Assembly (NCBI GenBank): GCA_963714795.1 | Contig: CAVQPS010000006.1 | Location: 372,001-436,000 of the forward strand | Length of the DNA stretch: 64,000 nucleotides | Direction of reading: 5' to 3' | DNA from: DATIXJ01 sp963714795 | Lineage (GTDB): Bacteria; Bacteroidota; Ignavibacteria; UBA10030; SZUA-254 | In this document: in pieces, positions 1 to 9,460 of the stretch | Position numbering within the stretch: position 1 is the stretch's first letter | Layout: each line of letters opens with the position of its first letter | The notes under the pieces: model-generated | Told to the model about the DNA's origin: nothing | Databases searched by the model: none | What the model saw: the letters and a program-made list of their open reading frames with translations, nothing else | Translations under genes and position numbers: made by a program

Positions 1-2
1 GC

Positions 3-3000
3 GTTTTCAATAATAGTTCGGGTGTGGTAGGACACAATGCATTCAATTATCCTGCGCTGAGCAGTAACGATACGTTGCGCATCAGAACAGGCGGAAAATA
101 TTTACATGCTTCTTCTTCATTCCAGAGCGGCATATTCAATATGTCACGGACAATGGATGGGGATTATGGCACTGTCGAATTCGACGTCCCATCTACTTTC
201 TCTGACCTTAACGGTGCCGGTTACTGGTATCCGAATCTGGTCTTCAGCAACACGCAGGGTGCACCAACCTACTATTGCTACAGCGGTGGAGTTGGTCCAT
301 GGCATATTAAAGGTAATTTAACGATTAACTCCGGTGTGAAAGACTCATTGGGTGTGGATCCGACATTGCCGACGATGATTTCGGGAAATATCATTAATAA
401 TGGTACAACCCAGTTCGTTGCAGGTGCGATTGCGTTTGTCGGCTCGGGACCGCAGACTATTTCCGGTAATCCGGTCAAAGTCAGCAGCGGTGGTATTGTT
501 ACCCTGAGTAACAATGTCGTAACCTTACAGACAGATTTAAATGCAACCGGCGGAACTTTCCAGACAGGCGGCAATTACACGTATGTTGCTGATGATGGAT
601 CGAATCCGGTTGTTGCTGTAACGGGTACGTTCAGTACGGGCGCTGATACGATGTTCATGAGCGGCACTGCATCGTTGAGTGAAGGGAACAATCCTATTTT
701 AGGAAATGTGATTACAACCACATCGACCCTCCATAATATCGCCACCCTGGAAGGACCAGGCAATATCGGTTTCGATCTGAATGCAGCCGGTAATGCTCCG
801 GGAAGCACCACCATCTATCGTAAGACCGGAACAGCCCTGGTTGGTTTTGGCGGTGATCAGTCAATCAAGAGATACTATGATGTTACGGCATCCACGAACA
901 TCGGATTAAATGCCGCGGTAGTATTCTCCTATACTCCTGCTGATCTGAATGGTATTTTAGAAGCTAATTTATTGGTCAATGATTCATTGTCCGGCACGGT
1001 GTGGTCCGGAAGGGCTGGTACCATCAATACGGGTACGCACCAGGTTACTCTGTCATCTTCGTCAAATACAATCAATGGCAGATGGACTGCGTCGTCAAAC
1101 AGCGCACCGTTGTTCCAGCCGTATACAATAACAGTGCGGAAGTATCAGGACAATGACGGAAACATCTTTACGACAGGAGATGAAACGGCTAAGAAATGGC
1201 GTTTGTCTCTCTATCAGGATTCAGTTACTGCCGGTACATTGGTGAACACGGGGAATTTGAATTCGGGTGCTTTAGCGACACCGTATCTCCCGGCCGGAAC
1301 ATATATTGCTACCGAAGCGGATAGTACCGTCTCGGGATGGGTGACACTTGGAAAAGTACACCACGGTGTGCGCCAATTGTCTTCCTCACGATATGATACA
1401 CTGACGCTTGCGGGTGGATTCAGCGACAGTACGGATTTCATCAATGAACATGTTTCAAGTGTCACATTGCTGAAATTCACGACGACTGACGGTAATCAGG
1501 CCGATGCAGTAGCAGAAAAATGGGGACTTTCACTCTACCAGGGTTCGGTGAGTGGCGGTAATCTCATAGCATCAGCGGATACGACTACGCTCGTCGCCTT
1601 CAATGTCAATCCCGGAACGTATATCGCAGTCGAATCAGACAGCGGTGCATCATGGGTACGCTTAAACGGAAATCATACCCGGTTTGATACACTGAATGTA
1701 CTTGCTTCATCAGCGGTTGTCGATTCCTTTATCAACTTCCAGCCGAATTCCATCGTGGTTCATAAACTTGAAGATAACGATGGAAACTTTGCAACGTCAG
1801 CCGATCGGACTGCAAAAGCATGGCATTTGGAAATTCATAAGGATTCATTAGGCGGTGCATTGTACTACTCAAGTGACAGCGGCGCAATTGTGCTCAACAG
1901 TGTTGGTAACGGTACATACGTTATTTCTGAAGCAGATAGCACCGGCTGGATACACCTCGGTTACACATTGAATAGTGTCCCGACCGGCGGTAATGTTACA
2001 GCACTGACACAGACTCTTACCGGAGGTCAGCAAGCGGTTATTACGTTTGTCAACGCTCCTCCTGTGTATAGCAAGCTGTATCGTAGTTTCGATCAATACA
2101 ATCTTGCCACCGATGTTGATAATAAAGGTAAGGTTGGAAAAGCGGTCGCACGGAAAGCAGTTGCCGACAAGTTTGCCTTTACCGTTACCCCAACTGATTC
2201 ATCTTCTACACTGACGCTGAGCTTCAGCATGTTGTCATCGGGAACTGTTATGCAGGGTCCCGACAGCGTTGGAAGTTGGACGGCAAGCAAGACGGCTGGT
2301 CCGTTTGCGCGTAAGAATAATAACTTAACGACGTGGACTGTTGTCGGACAGGGAACTTCCGGTAAACCGGTTGTTGCCAAGTACGATTGGGCTACGAAGA
2401 AAGCCACAAAAGGCACGGTTGCATCGTATACATACAACATTCCGCTTCTTCCCGAGCCAAATCGGGTGAACGGCTTGGTGGAATCGTATGCGAAAGTGTA
2501 CGCGACAAGCGGTATTCTTATCGGAAAAGACTACAGTGCGAATGCCGATAGTGCAAAGGAATACGGCTGGCTGAAAACCAAGAAGTACACCGATGTTCTG
2601 ACCACGCTCTCCCAAGGTGCGCAAACCACTTCTGCGCACGGCTTCGATCTCCTCTTGAGCAATAAGCCCGTATCAAAAGCTAAGAGTAGCTTGAAGGCGA
2701 CAGCGTTCAACGATGTCTTGTTGGCTGATCTGTTGGCGATGAAGGTCAATATCGCAATGAGCAGTGTCGGTATTACGCCGGTCGGATTTGGCGAACTTCT
2801 CTACAACGGCGGCGGAAGCAATCCGCTGAACGGTTTGATGGTTCGTGAAATTTCCGCCTACGGTGACAGCGTGATGATGGGCTGGCAAGAGGATTCAATG
2901 TATACAAAAGGTACGAAGACGATCCATGTCGCAGTGCATCACTTTGCACCTTCGACAACCTTCGCCAATCTTGATTCGATTGTTCACAAGATCAATGCAG

Positions 3001-3470
3001 CGTTCGAAGGAACGATTGATACAAGCTCCTTTGCAGATTCGCTGGTATACAAGGGCGTCCGGATGCTGGAAGGTATTACGTTCCTTCAGGCGAACCCGAA
3101 CGTGATTCCTGCAAGGGTTATCCCGTTGGTTACCGGACCGGTCAACGATGTTCCGCTTGCGTATAAACTCGAGCAGAACTATCCGAATCCGTTCAACCCG
3201 ACAACAACGATTCAGTTCAGTCTGATGAATCCGTCGATTGTCACGTTGAAGGTCTACAACATTCTCGGTCAGGAAGTTGCAACATTGCTCAGCAACGCAC
3301 AGTTGAATGACGGTGTGCAATCCCTGTCGTGGAATGCAAACAACTTCGCCAGCGGTGTCTACTTCTATCGTCTCTCTGTTGAAGCAACAACAACGGATGA
3401 TAATGGAAACGCTGTCGGAACCGGAAAGACTTCATTCCAACAAGTCAAGAAGATGTTGTTGGTGAAGTAA
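3..3470 (+). CDS. T9SS-secreted surface protein with three prealbumin-like repeats (5' truncated)
   Basis: The reading frame is open to the left edge of the window, so the gene begins upstream; the GTG at 24 is only an internal codon. The visible 1156 residues start with a beta-rich region containing many short Gly/Thr/Asn strands. Three homologous units of about 90-100 residues follow (nt about 1120-2050). Each has a K-[YFL]-x-D-x-DGN start, a W-x-L-x-[LI] core and a GTY[IV]AxExDS end, resembling SpaA/SdrB prealbumin-like repeats of adhesins. A separate domain of about 270 residues comes next, then a C-terminal T9SS sorting domain (QNYPNPFNPTT near nt 3175, ending KKMLLVK). Such a domain directs export through the outer membrane and attachment to the surface. 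The specific function is unknown; surface adhesin or matrix protein is an inference. A hairpin terminator follows. Confidence 0.85.
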   Translation, partial: VFNNSSGVVGHNAFNYPALSSNDTLRIRTGGKYLHASSSFQSGIFNMSRTMDGDYGTVEFDVPSTFSDLNGAGYWYPNLVFSNTQGAPTYYCYSGGVGPWHIKGNLTINSGVKDSLGVDPTLPTMISGNIINNGTTQFVAGAIAFVGSGPQTISGNPVKVSSGGIVTLSNNVVTLQTDLNATGGTFQTGGNYTYVADDGSNPVVAVTGTFSTGADTMFMSGTASLSEGNNPILGNVITTTSTLHNIATLEGPGNIGFDLNAAGNAPGSTTIYRKTGTALVGFGGDQSIKRYYDVTASTNIGLNAAVVFSYTPADLNGILEANLLVNDSLSGTVWSGRAGTINTGTHQVTLSSSSNTINGRWTASSNSAPLFQPYTITVRKYQDNDGNIFTTGDETAKKWRLSLYQDSVTAGTLVNTGNLNSGALATPYLPAGTYIATEADSTVSGWVTLGKVHHGVRQLSSSRYDTLTLAGGFSDSTDFINEHVSSVTLLKFTTTDGNQADAVAEKWGLSLYQGSVSGGNLIASADTTTLVAFNVNPGTYIAVESDSGASWVRLNGNHTRFDTLNVLASSAVVDSFINFQPNSIVVHKLEDNDGNFATSADRTAKAWHLEIHKDSLGGALYYSSDSGAIVLNSVGNGTYVISEADSTGWIHLGYTLNSVPTGGNVTALTQTLTGGQQAVITFVNAPPVYSKLYRSFDQYNLATDVDNKGKVGKAVARKAVADKFAFTVTPTDSSSTLTLSFSMLSSGTVMQGPDSVGSWTASKTAGPFARKNNNLTTWTVVGQGTSGKPVVAKYDWATKKATKGTVASYTYNIPLLPEPNRVNGLVESYAKVYATSGILIGKDYSANADSAKEYGWLKTKKYTDVLTTLSQGAQTTSAHGFDLLLSNKPVSKAKSSLKATAFNDVLLADLLAMKVNIAMSSVGITPVGFGELLYNGGGSNPLNGLMVREISAYGDSVMMGWQEDSMYTKGTKTIHVAVHHFAPSTTFANLDSIVHKINAAFEGTIDTSSFADSLVYKGVRMLEGITFLQANPNVIPARVIPLVTGPVNDVPLAYKLEQNYPNPFNPTTTIQFSLMNPSIVTLKVYNILGQEVATLLSNAQLNDGVQSLSWNANNFASGVYFYRLSVEATTTDDNGNAVGTGKTSFQQVKKMLLVK

Positions 3471-3528
3471 GAACGGTCGCAATGATCACCCGATGATGTT
3501 GTCGTCGGGGAATTTGTAAAACAACATT

Positions 3529-3574
3529 GGGGTTCTTTGAGAATCGATATTCTCGGGGAACCCCGGTGTTTTAT
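3529..3574 (+). terminator. Hairpin terminator after the first T9SS gene
   Basis: GGGGTTC (3529-3535) pairs with GAACCCC (3558-3564). The interior forms a second perfect stem, GAGAAT/ATTCTC, around CGAT. A short T-rich stretch follows. It lies between the stop codon at 3470 and the next start at 3601. Confidence 0.7.
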
Positions 3575-3600
3575 ATCGCATTCATTATTATGAGGATCGT

Positions 3601-4107
3601 ATGAAAATATTTTTTGGCCTGATGCTCTTGTGTGCTCTCGGTGTTGCCGTTATGGCTGGCGCTCCGGCAGGGGAAAAGATTACGAAAAAGGAAATACCTG
3701 CTGTCGTTGTGAAAGCAGTTCAACAGCGGTTTCCTTCCGATTCAATCGTCACTCAGCAAACAACGACTGTCAATGGAAAGAAATACTTTGCCCTTGAAAT
3801 AAACGGTGAGGACAATCATTATAATTTGTTGGTGACCCCGGAGGGTAAAATTTATGAGATACGCGAAGCAATGGAGTACAAGAAGTTACCTGCCGGCGCA
3901 TTCTGGTCGATTGACCAGCATTTTCCGCGAATCAGTATTGTCAGTTCGGAAAGAATCACACAGGATTCTGTCGTGACGTATGCTGTACGATTAATAGAAA
4001 GAGGAAATGACGGCATGACGGAATGCATTCTCGATGGGCAGGGAAAAATCCTGAAGATTCAGGAGGGTTTGCCTGTAAACGGAGAAACACCTCCGGAAAA
4101 GAAATAG
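3601..4107 (+). CDS. Small exported PepSY-like protein
   Basis: 168 residues with an N-terminal signal peptide (Lys, then a hydrophobic core ending near AGAPAG). The mature part holds two similar halves. Each has a KKEIPAVVVKAVQQRFP-type helix, then beta strands, then a short DGxGKIL/TPEGKIYE hairpin, which is the pattern of PepSY-like / putative beta-lactamase-inhibitor-like domains in Bacteroidota. Such domains are periplasmic and thought to bind or inhibit other proteins; no enzymatic residues are apparent. The start is supported by GAGGATCGT just before the ATG. The gene sits alone between two terminators, so it is probably monocistronic. Confidence 0.6.
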   Translation: MKIFFGLMLLCALGVAVMAGAPAGEKITKKEIPAVVVKAVQQRFPSDSIVTQQTTTVNGKKYFALEINGEDNHYNLLVTPEGKIYEIREAMEYKKLPAGAFWSIDQHFPRISIVSSERITQDSVVTYAVRLIERGNDGMTECILDGQGKILKIQEGLPVNGETPPEKK

Positions 4108-4143
4108 TTCTTAGAAATATCATCGAACTTTTGTTTCAGCATC

Positions 4144-4182
4144 GGCAATATCTTTTCATCGTAAAAGATATTGCCTTTTTTT
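4144..4182 (+). terminator. Rho-independent terminator
   Basis: A 13-bp perfect stem, GGCAATATCTTTT (4144-4156) pairing with AAAAGATATTGCC (4163-4175), with a 6-nt loop and a run of seven T. It ends the PepSY-like gene's transcript. Confidence 0.9.
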
Positions 4183-4211
4183 ATCCTATTCATTTCAATC
4201 GGCTCTTTCCG

Positions 4212-4245
4212 AAAAAAAATCCCGGACACATTTCTATGCCCGGGA
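4212..4245 (-). terminator. Hairpin with T tract on the minus strand
   Basis: Read on the minus strand, TCCCGG...CCGGGA (stem arms 4240-4245 and 4220-4225) is followed by eight T (A run at 4212-4219). The loop is 14 nt. It could end transcripts of the leftward efflux operon, whose last stop is about 430 nt upstream, with the 271-bp repeat element lying between. Confidence 0.5.
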
Positions 4246-4374
4246 CTTTCTGCTAACCCATCCATTGTAGTGAATTAGTCAGTAACATACGATATGGATA
4301 TTATGGAAATTGTGAGAAGCTGTTACGTGATTGTTAAGAATGAATCAATATGAAAAGGAAGTTTGTCGCGATCC

Positions 4375-4645
4375 GGTTGAGCCTCAGTTTACAATACCCC
4401 GTCCTTCCCGTCCCGAAGGGATCCCTTCGGGAAATGCTTCAATCGGGAATCCAGAAGGAGTGCTTCTGTGTTCTGGATTCCCACTAACAATCACAAAGTG
4501 ATCACTTCGTGACATGTGGGAATGACAGGATGGGTGTGCTTGGTGGCGTTTCCTTCTTTACCGCGTCTTTCCGTCCCGGTCAATGATCGGGACAGCATGA
4601 CGTGATATTTTTGGAAGGGCGATCTTAGGAAAGTGAGGCACCACC
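4375..4645. mobile_element. 271-bp non-autonomous inverted-repeat element with 8-bp target duplication
   Basis: The ends are imperfect inverted repeats: the left end reads GGTTGAGCCTCAGTTT, and the right end read inward is GGTGGTGCCTCACTTT. Both flanks carry the same 8 bp, CGCGATCC (4367-4374 and 4646-4653), as expected for a transposition target duplication. There is no ORF inside. The interior is a string of palindromes, including a perfect one around CCCGAAGGGATCCCTTCGGG and hairpins near 4441-4480 and 4494-4512. It fills most of the 4266-4672 gap downstream of the efflux operon. MITE-like, mobilised in trans; the helper transposase is not in the window. Confidence 0.7.
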
Positions 4646-4672
4646 CGCGATCCGGCTTGCCTGAAGTCGATG

Positions 4673-5974
4673 TTATTGTTTCGGTATAAAGTTTTCCCCG
4701 ACTGCTTTCCTGAGCGTGTATGTGCTGATAACGTATTTGTACAGAGCGTCCAGGTGAGAAAGCTGGGCTTCCGCTAAAGATGTTTGTGCATCGATCAGAT
4801 CGAGATTGGTGATGACGCCGCTGGAATACCGGACATTTGCCATCGACAGCGCTTGCTCAGCCTGCTGTACTTCCAGAGTGCTGGTTTCGATTTTTTGCAC
4901 GCTTGTTTGCATGTCGGAGACCGCTTGCTGAACTTCCATCTGCACCTGCTTTTCGATATTCCGTGATTGTTCCAGCGCCGCAAGATATTTTGCATGAGAT
5001 TCTTCTTTTTCATTTTCCGTCTTGAAGCCGTTGAAAATCGGTATCTTCGCATCGACGGCGGCAACCCAATTACCACGCCACACATCCAGGTCGGGGAAAA
5101 AACCATTTTTCAATCCGTACTCGAGATCGACCCGCAATTCCGGCCGGTCACCGATGGACGATAACTTTTCGTCTGCCGCTGCCATCTGTTCCTGATCATG
5201 TGCCTGTAAAATTTCGATACGGTCATCTTTCGCCAACGAAAGAAGAGAATCGGGATTTAATGAGACCTGCTGGACATCGAAACTGCCCCGGATTGTAATT
5301 TCCGCATTCGGCGATAGTTGGGCGAGCCGGCGGAAAACTGATTCCTGCTTCTGCAGCATGTTCTCGATATCGGCACGACGGTTTTTTTCGGCAGCTATCC
5401 GGACCTGCGTCGTCAATACATCGAAATCCGTTGCCGTTCCCGCCTGAGCTTTCTTTTGTGTGATCGATAAGTGTTCGTTGAGAGCGTCGATTTCCCGGTT
5501 CTTCACTTCGATATTCTGGCGGAGAAAAAGAATGGCGTAAAATGTCTGAACCGTTTGAAATGCAAGGTCTGTTTTTATGAGATCGACACGTTTTTCACCC
5601 GATTTGACATTCCATTCATTCACTTCAACGGCCGCGGATGTTCTTCCGAAATCGTATACCGTTTGATGAACCGAAATATGTTCATCGTAATTGTCTTCCG
5701 GGTACATCTGGAAGGCGCCGAGTCCCGGGAATGCAATTTCTCCGACCGGATCCAGCCGCGTATAGGTGAGATCGACATCGCTGGTCGGGTAATAAGCACT
5801 TCGTTTTTGCTGCAGATGAGCGAGCGATGCGTCTACCGATTCCGCTGCCTGGCGGACAAGCGGATGATTATCGACGACCCGAACGATTGCCTGTTCGATC
5901 GTCAGTGAATCCGGTGTTTGAGCGCAAACGACCGAGGTCGTCAAAGCGAGTATCAATCCGAAGCATGATTTCAT
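4673..5974 (-). CDS. TolC-family outer-membrane efflux protein
   Basis: 433 residues counted from the ATG at 5974, which is preceded by GAGGGATTCT. A longer frame starting at 6019 would overlap the upstream pump gene and put 15 residues before the signal peptide, so it is rejected. The signal peptide ends near VVCAQ. The body has two TolC repeats: SLTIEQAIVRVVDNHPLVRQA at the start, long coiled-coil helices rich in Q/E/A, and a second-repeat helix start near YLAALEQS. The protein would form the trimeric outer-membrane channel of the efflux system. It is the last gene of a four-gene operon, 28 bp after the MFS pump stop. Confidence 0.9.
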   Translation of the reverse strand: MKSCFGLILALTTSVVCAQTPDSLTIEQAIVRVVDNHPLVRQAAESVDASLAHLQQKRSAYYPTSDVDLTYTRLDPVGEIAFPGLGAFQMYPEDNYDEHISVHQTVYDFGRTSAAVEVNEWNVKSGEKRVDLIKTDLAFQTVQTFYAILFLRQNIEVKNREIDALNEHLSITQKKAQAGTATDFDVLTTQVRIAAEKNRRADIENMLQKQESVFRRLAQLSPNAEITIRGSFDVQQVSLNPDSLLSLAKDDRIEILQAHDQEQMAAADEKLSSIGDRPELRVDLEYGLKNGFFPDLDVWRGNWVAAVDAKIPIFNGFKTENEKEESHAKYLAALEQSRNIEKQVQMEVQQAVSDMQTSVQKIETSTLEVQQAEQALSMANVRYSSGVITNLDLIDAQTSLAEAQLSHLDALYKYVISTYTLRKAVGENFIPKQ

Positions 5975-6002
5975 AGAATCCCTCGTTGTTTCAAGAAGTT
6001 TA

Positions 6003-7622
6003 TCATTCCAGCGCGACATGTTTCTCGGCGTTGCGCTGTTTTTTCGTACGGAGAAAGAGAATTGGAATAGCTCCCAAAACGGTTATGACTGCTGCAATCC
6101 AAAAATCATCGTTGATTGCATCGATAAATGCCTGGTTTCCGATGTGCGAACCCAACAGCGCATTGGCACGCATGGCTGCGAGACCGAACGTTCCGCCGGT
6201 CACCTGTTGTGCAAAATGTTGAATGGCGTACGTTGCATTCCGGTAGGCAGGGGAATACGGATCGACCGCCTGTCCATAAATTGCACTGTGAAAAATCGTT
6301 CGTTGTGTGAGTAATGTGCCGAGCATGGCAATACCGAAGCTCCCGCCGATCTGCCGGATAACATTGAAGAGTCCCGATGCCTGCGCCATTTTATTCCGGT
6401 GAATTCCGGAAAGTGCTATGGTGCTTAACGGTGTGAATACGAGTCCCATCCCGATGCCGCGCAAATAAAGAGAAATCATAATCTGGTGCAGTTCGCTGAA
6501 TTCGGAAAGAAATCCGTTGAGGTAGAGACTCGTCGCAAGGAACAAAATTCCGAGAATGGCGGGAATTTTCGGATTGACTTTGTCCGACAGTAAGCCGGCA
6601 ATGGGGGAGAGAATGCCCTGAATGATGCCGACCGGAAGAAAAACGGACCCCGCCTGAAAAGCAGTATAGCCGAGAGAGTTTTGAAGATAGAGCGGCAGTA
6701 AAAATGTGCTTCCGAACATTCCTAAACCGAAGATGAAAAGAACCATGTTCGCCATCGCGAAATTAAAGTTCCGGAATAATCCCAGCTCGATCAGCGGATG
6801 TTTGACCGTAAATTCGGTAATGAGAAATACCACGAGGCTGAGTCCGGATATGATCAGACAGGTAATGATAAATGAGGACGTCCAGCCGCCTGCATTCCAT
6901 GCCGCGTTCGCGTCCGACAATGCAAGAAGGAGAAATGTCAGAAACGAAGCAACGGAAATGAATCCGATAAAATCGAATGAACGCGTGTGTTCCGTTTTGT
7001 ATTCACGCTGGATGACAAGCGTTGCAACCATTCCGAAAATTCCGACGGGAACATTGACGTCGAAAATTGCCTGCCAGTCGAGATTATCGATGAGATATCC
7101 GCCGATCAGCGGGCCGAGTGAAACGGAAGCGGCCGCCGCAATCGCCCAAAACCCGAGTGCAACGCCGCGTTTTTCCGGCGGAAATTCTCTTGTCACGATT
7201 GCCATACCGACAGGCATCAAAAATCCGGCGCCGGCTCCCTGGATGATGCGCGCAATAATCAGGGCATCTTCATTCCATGCGAGACCGCAGAGAAATGATC
7301 CGAATGTAAAAAGGACAAGGGCGAGAAAGTACGTCCGTTTATAGCCGAAGTGATCGGCAACCCAGCCCGATGTCGGAAGCATAACGCCGAAGACGAGCAG
7401 GTATGCCGTGAGTACCCATTCGACCGTATCGATGCTGACGCCGAACGCCGCCATAATCTTCGGCAGGCCGACATTCACGATGGTGACATCGAGGACAGCC
7501 ATGAATGTTCCGATCATGACGTTCGCAAGCACCCACCATTTGTACGATTCGTGTTCGTGATGGAGCGATTCGTATCGCCCGATCAGCTTTTCACGCAGAA
7601 GATGGTGCGGGGAATTTGCCAT
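6003..7622 (-). CDS. DHA2-family (EmrB/QacA-type) multidrug MFS transporter
   Basis: 539 residues, about 14 predicted transmembrane helices. The N-terminal half shows LDVTIVNVGLPKI in helix 1, the loop motif GWVADHFGYKRTY between helices 2 and 3, and the motif C region GPLIGGYL, all typical of 14-helix drug/proton antiporters. It would exchange protons for lipophilic drugs at the inner membrane and pass them to the HlyD adaptor. The start is one base after the TAA of the adaptor gene with no clear ribosome site, suggesting translational coupling. Substrate cannot be predicted from sequence. Confidence 0.93.
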   Translation of the reverse strand: MANSPHHLLREKLIGRYESLHHEHESYKWWVLANVMIGTFMAVLDVTIVNVGLPKIMAAFGVSIDTVEWVLTAYLLVFGVMLPTSGWVADHFGYKRTYFLALVLFTFGSFLCGLAWNEDALIIARIIQGAGAGFLMPVGMAIVTREFPPEKRGVALGFWAIAAAASVSLGPLIGGYLIDNLDWQAIFDVNVPVGIFGMVATLVIQREYKTEHTRSFDFIGFISVASFLTFLLLALSDANAAWNAGGWTSSFIITCLIISGLSLVVFLITEFTVKHPLIELGLFRNFNFAMANMVLFIFGLGMFGSTFLLPLYLQNSLGYTAFQAGSVFLPVGIIQGILSPIAGLLSDKVNPKIPAILGILFLATSLYLNGFLSEFSELHQIMISLYLRGIGMGLVFTPLSTIALSGIHRNKMAQASGLFNVIRQIGGSFGIAMLGTLLTQRTIFHSAIYGQAVDPYSPAYRNATYAIQHFAQQVTGGTFGLAAMRANALLGSHIGNQAFIDAINDDFWIAAVITVLGAIPILFLRTKKQRNAEKHVALE

Positions 7623-7623
7623 A

Positions 7624-8619
7624 TTATTTAATTTTCACTTTTACTTCAACCGACATTCCGGGGAGAAGCGAAAATTTCGACGGGTTCGGATTTTCGATCG
7701 TGATCTTCACGGGAACACGCTGTGTGATTTTTGTAAAATTACCGGAGGCGTTATTGGGCGGAATCAGTGAAAATTCTGCCGCCGTGTTCGATCCGATTTG
7801 AAAAACTTTTCCGGAAAACGGCCGGCCGGAATACGTGTCGACCATAATTTCAACGGAATCATTCAAAACAATCGATGAGAGTTTGGTCTCCTCAAAATTT
7901 GCCGTGACCCATATATTCTTCATATCATAAATCGTATAGATCGGCTGTGCCGGCTGAACGACATCACCCATCAGTACCCATCGTTTCGAAATGACACCGT
8001 TGATGGGAGAAATAATCGTCATGTTTTGAAGGTTCGTTTGAACGACAACGAGTTGCGCCTTGGCAGTGCCGACCTGTGCCGTTGCAATACCGAGTTGTGC
8101 CTGCGCCATTTGCCGCGTTTTAATGGTATGATCGTACTCTTCTTGTGTGATGACCTTATCCTTGATCTGCGCTTCCGCTCGGGTGAGATCATCGACAGCT
8201 TTATCGAGATTCACTTTGGCGAGGGTGACATTCTGCTCTGCGGAATTCAGCGCCGCTTTCGCTTGTTCTTCCTGTGCCAGCAGGTCGGATTCGTCAAGCC
8301 GGACAATAACCTGTCCTTCTTTAACGGAGTCTCCTTCATCCGCTGCAAGATACGTTATCCTGCCGAGCATTTTTGAGCTGACGGAAACGCGGTTTGCATC
8401 GACGTACGCATCGTCTGTCGAGTTGTAGCCGCGGAAATTCGTATACCAATACCACCACGCACCGGCGCCGAGGATTATAACGATCAACACCGGAATGACG
8501 ATGCGCATCCTGCGGAAGAGTGGAACTTCGTCAATCGATTCCTCGTTCTGTGAACTATCCGGACGTGGTTGATCCGGAAGCGGCGTTGCTGCCGGTTGTT
8601 TTGTATCATCTGCATTCAT
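7624..8619 (-). CDS. HlyD/EmrA-family membrane fusion (adaptor) protein
   Basis: 331 residues: a cytosolic Pro/Asp-rich N-terminus of about 30 residues, one transmembrane helix (VIPVLIVIILGAGAWWYWY), then a biotinyl-lipoyl-like half (residues about 65-100), a coiled-coil hairpin with AEQNVTLAKVNLDKA and TAQVGTAKAQLVVVQ segments, the second lipoyl half (ISPINGVISKRWV) and a beta-barrel. It bridges the MFS pump and the TolC channel. It follows the tetR stop by 6 bp; a GAGGAG sequence lies upstream of the ATG. Confidence 0.92.
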   Translation of the reverse strand: MNADDTKQPAATPLPDQPRPDSSQNEESIDEVPLFRRMRIVIPVLIVIILGAGAWWYWYTNFRGYNSTDDAYVDANRVSVSSKMLGRITYLAADEGDSVKEGQVIVRLDESDLLAQEEQAKAALNSAEQNVTLAKVNLDKAVDDLTRAEAQIKDKVITQEEYDHTIKTRQMAQAQLGIATAQVGTAKAQLVVVQTNLQNMTIISPINGVISKRWVLMGDVVQPAQPIYTIYDMKNIWVTANFEETKLSSIVLNDSVEIMVDTYSGRPFSGKVFQIGSNTAAEFSLIPPNNASGNFTKITQRVPVKITIENPNPSKFSLLPGMSVEVKVKIK

Positions 8620-8625
8620 ATGTTT

Positions 8626-9273
8626 TTATATTCTCCTCTGTTTACTGTTCTTAATTCCTGTGAGAAAAAGAGATGTAAATAATCGTATCTCGTCGTCGAG
8701 AACGGCATACGACGGTTCTTTCTGATTGCCGTAAAGGGTTTCGAGCAATCGCAAGCCTTTGATTGCGTGAAGAAACAACCGGGCATGGCGAAGTGCGTTC
8801 GAAAGAGTGAACTCTCCCGTTCGGTTGCCTTCTTCCAGCAACCGTTGAAGAAACCGGCATTCATTCCGGTCGAATTCCTGAAGCATTTCCTGAAAATGCG
8901 GTTTCAGCTTGCGCCATGTCTCATAGTCGAGCTGCCCCAAGCTTAACAGCCGGCGCATGGAAAGTTCGCGATGTCTGACATAGTTCTGGATTTTGTCGCC
9001 GACGGGGGATTGTTTTCCCATCATTCCTTCCGCTTTTTCCATAAAAGAATCCAGTTCTTCCTGCATCACTGCTTCGAAGATCTTTTCTTTGGTAGGAAAA
9101 TAATAATAGACGGCGCCTTTCACCATGCCGACGTCCCGTGCGATCTCATCCATCGTGACTTTGGCAAATCCAAACTTTGCAAACCGGACTTTCGCAGCGT
9201 TCAATATTGCCGCTTGCTTATCGCCGGAATTCGGCGGTGTTTTGGTGTTGTGCTGTTTGACTATTCGACTCAT
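8626..9273 (-). CDS. TetR/AcrR-family repressor of the efflux operon
   Basis: 215 residues counted from the ATG at 9273 (MSRIVKQ...). The upstream 12-residue extension is unlikely because the N-terminal HTH (AAILNAAKVRFAKFGFAKVTMDEIARDVGMVKGAVYYYFPTKEKIF pattern, residues about 20-66) would otherwise be displaced from its usual position. The C-terminal part is the variable ligand-binding helical domain. First gene of the efflux operon, so autoregulation is likely; the bound drug would relieve repression. A TATATTTG sequence just upstream fits a Bacteroidota -7 element, but would give a nearly leaderless mRNA. A repeat element lies only about 40 bp upstream of the start. Confidence 0.9.
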   Translation of the reverse strand: MSRIVKQHNTKTPPNSGDKQAAILNAAKVRFAKFGFAKVTMDEIARDVGMVKGAVYYYFPTKEKIFEAVMQEELDSFMEKAEGMMGKQSPVGDKIQNYVRHRELSMRRLLSLGQLDYETWRKLKPHFQEMLQEFDRNECRFLQRLLEEGNRTGEFTLSNALRHARLFLHAIKGLRLLETLYGNQKEPSYAVLDDEIRLFTSLFLTGIKNSKQRRI

Positions 9274-9314
9274 AAGGTCAAATATATAAAAATGTTCAAT
9301 CAAAAACAACAGTT

Positions 9315-9412
9315 GGATAGTGAATCCGTTTGAAGTATTTCAGACAAAAAAGTCGTCTTTGCGAGGCACGTAGTGCCGAAGCAATCTCAACCCAGTTCAA
9401 ATTGAGCAGTAC
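9315..9412. mobile_element. 98-bp inverted-repeat element, family A (older copy)
   Basis: Same body as the copies at 9461-9559 and 11548-11645: GTTTGAA near the left end, the central block GCGAGGCACGTAGTGCCGAA, and CAGTTCAAATTGAGC at the right. The left end has diverged (GGATAGTGAATCCG). The flanks CAACAGTT and CCACAGTT differ at one of eight bases, so the target duplication is only suggestive. It lies just upstream of the tetR promoter region. Confidence 0.6.
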
Positions 9413-9460
9413 CCACAGTTGGCCACAAAAGGTGACAATACAGGGATTTGTCGTTACCCG

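Noticed and set aside
4023..4265. Small ORFs on both strands around 4.0-4.3 kb
   Set aside because: They lie over two terminator hairpins and the 3' end of the PepSY-like gene; no coding signature.
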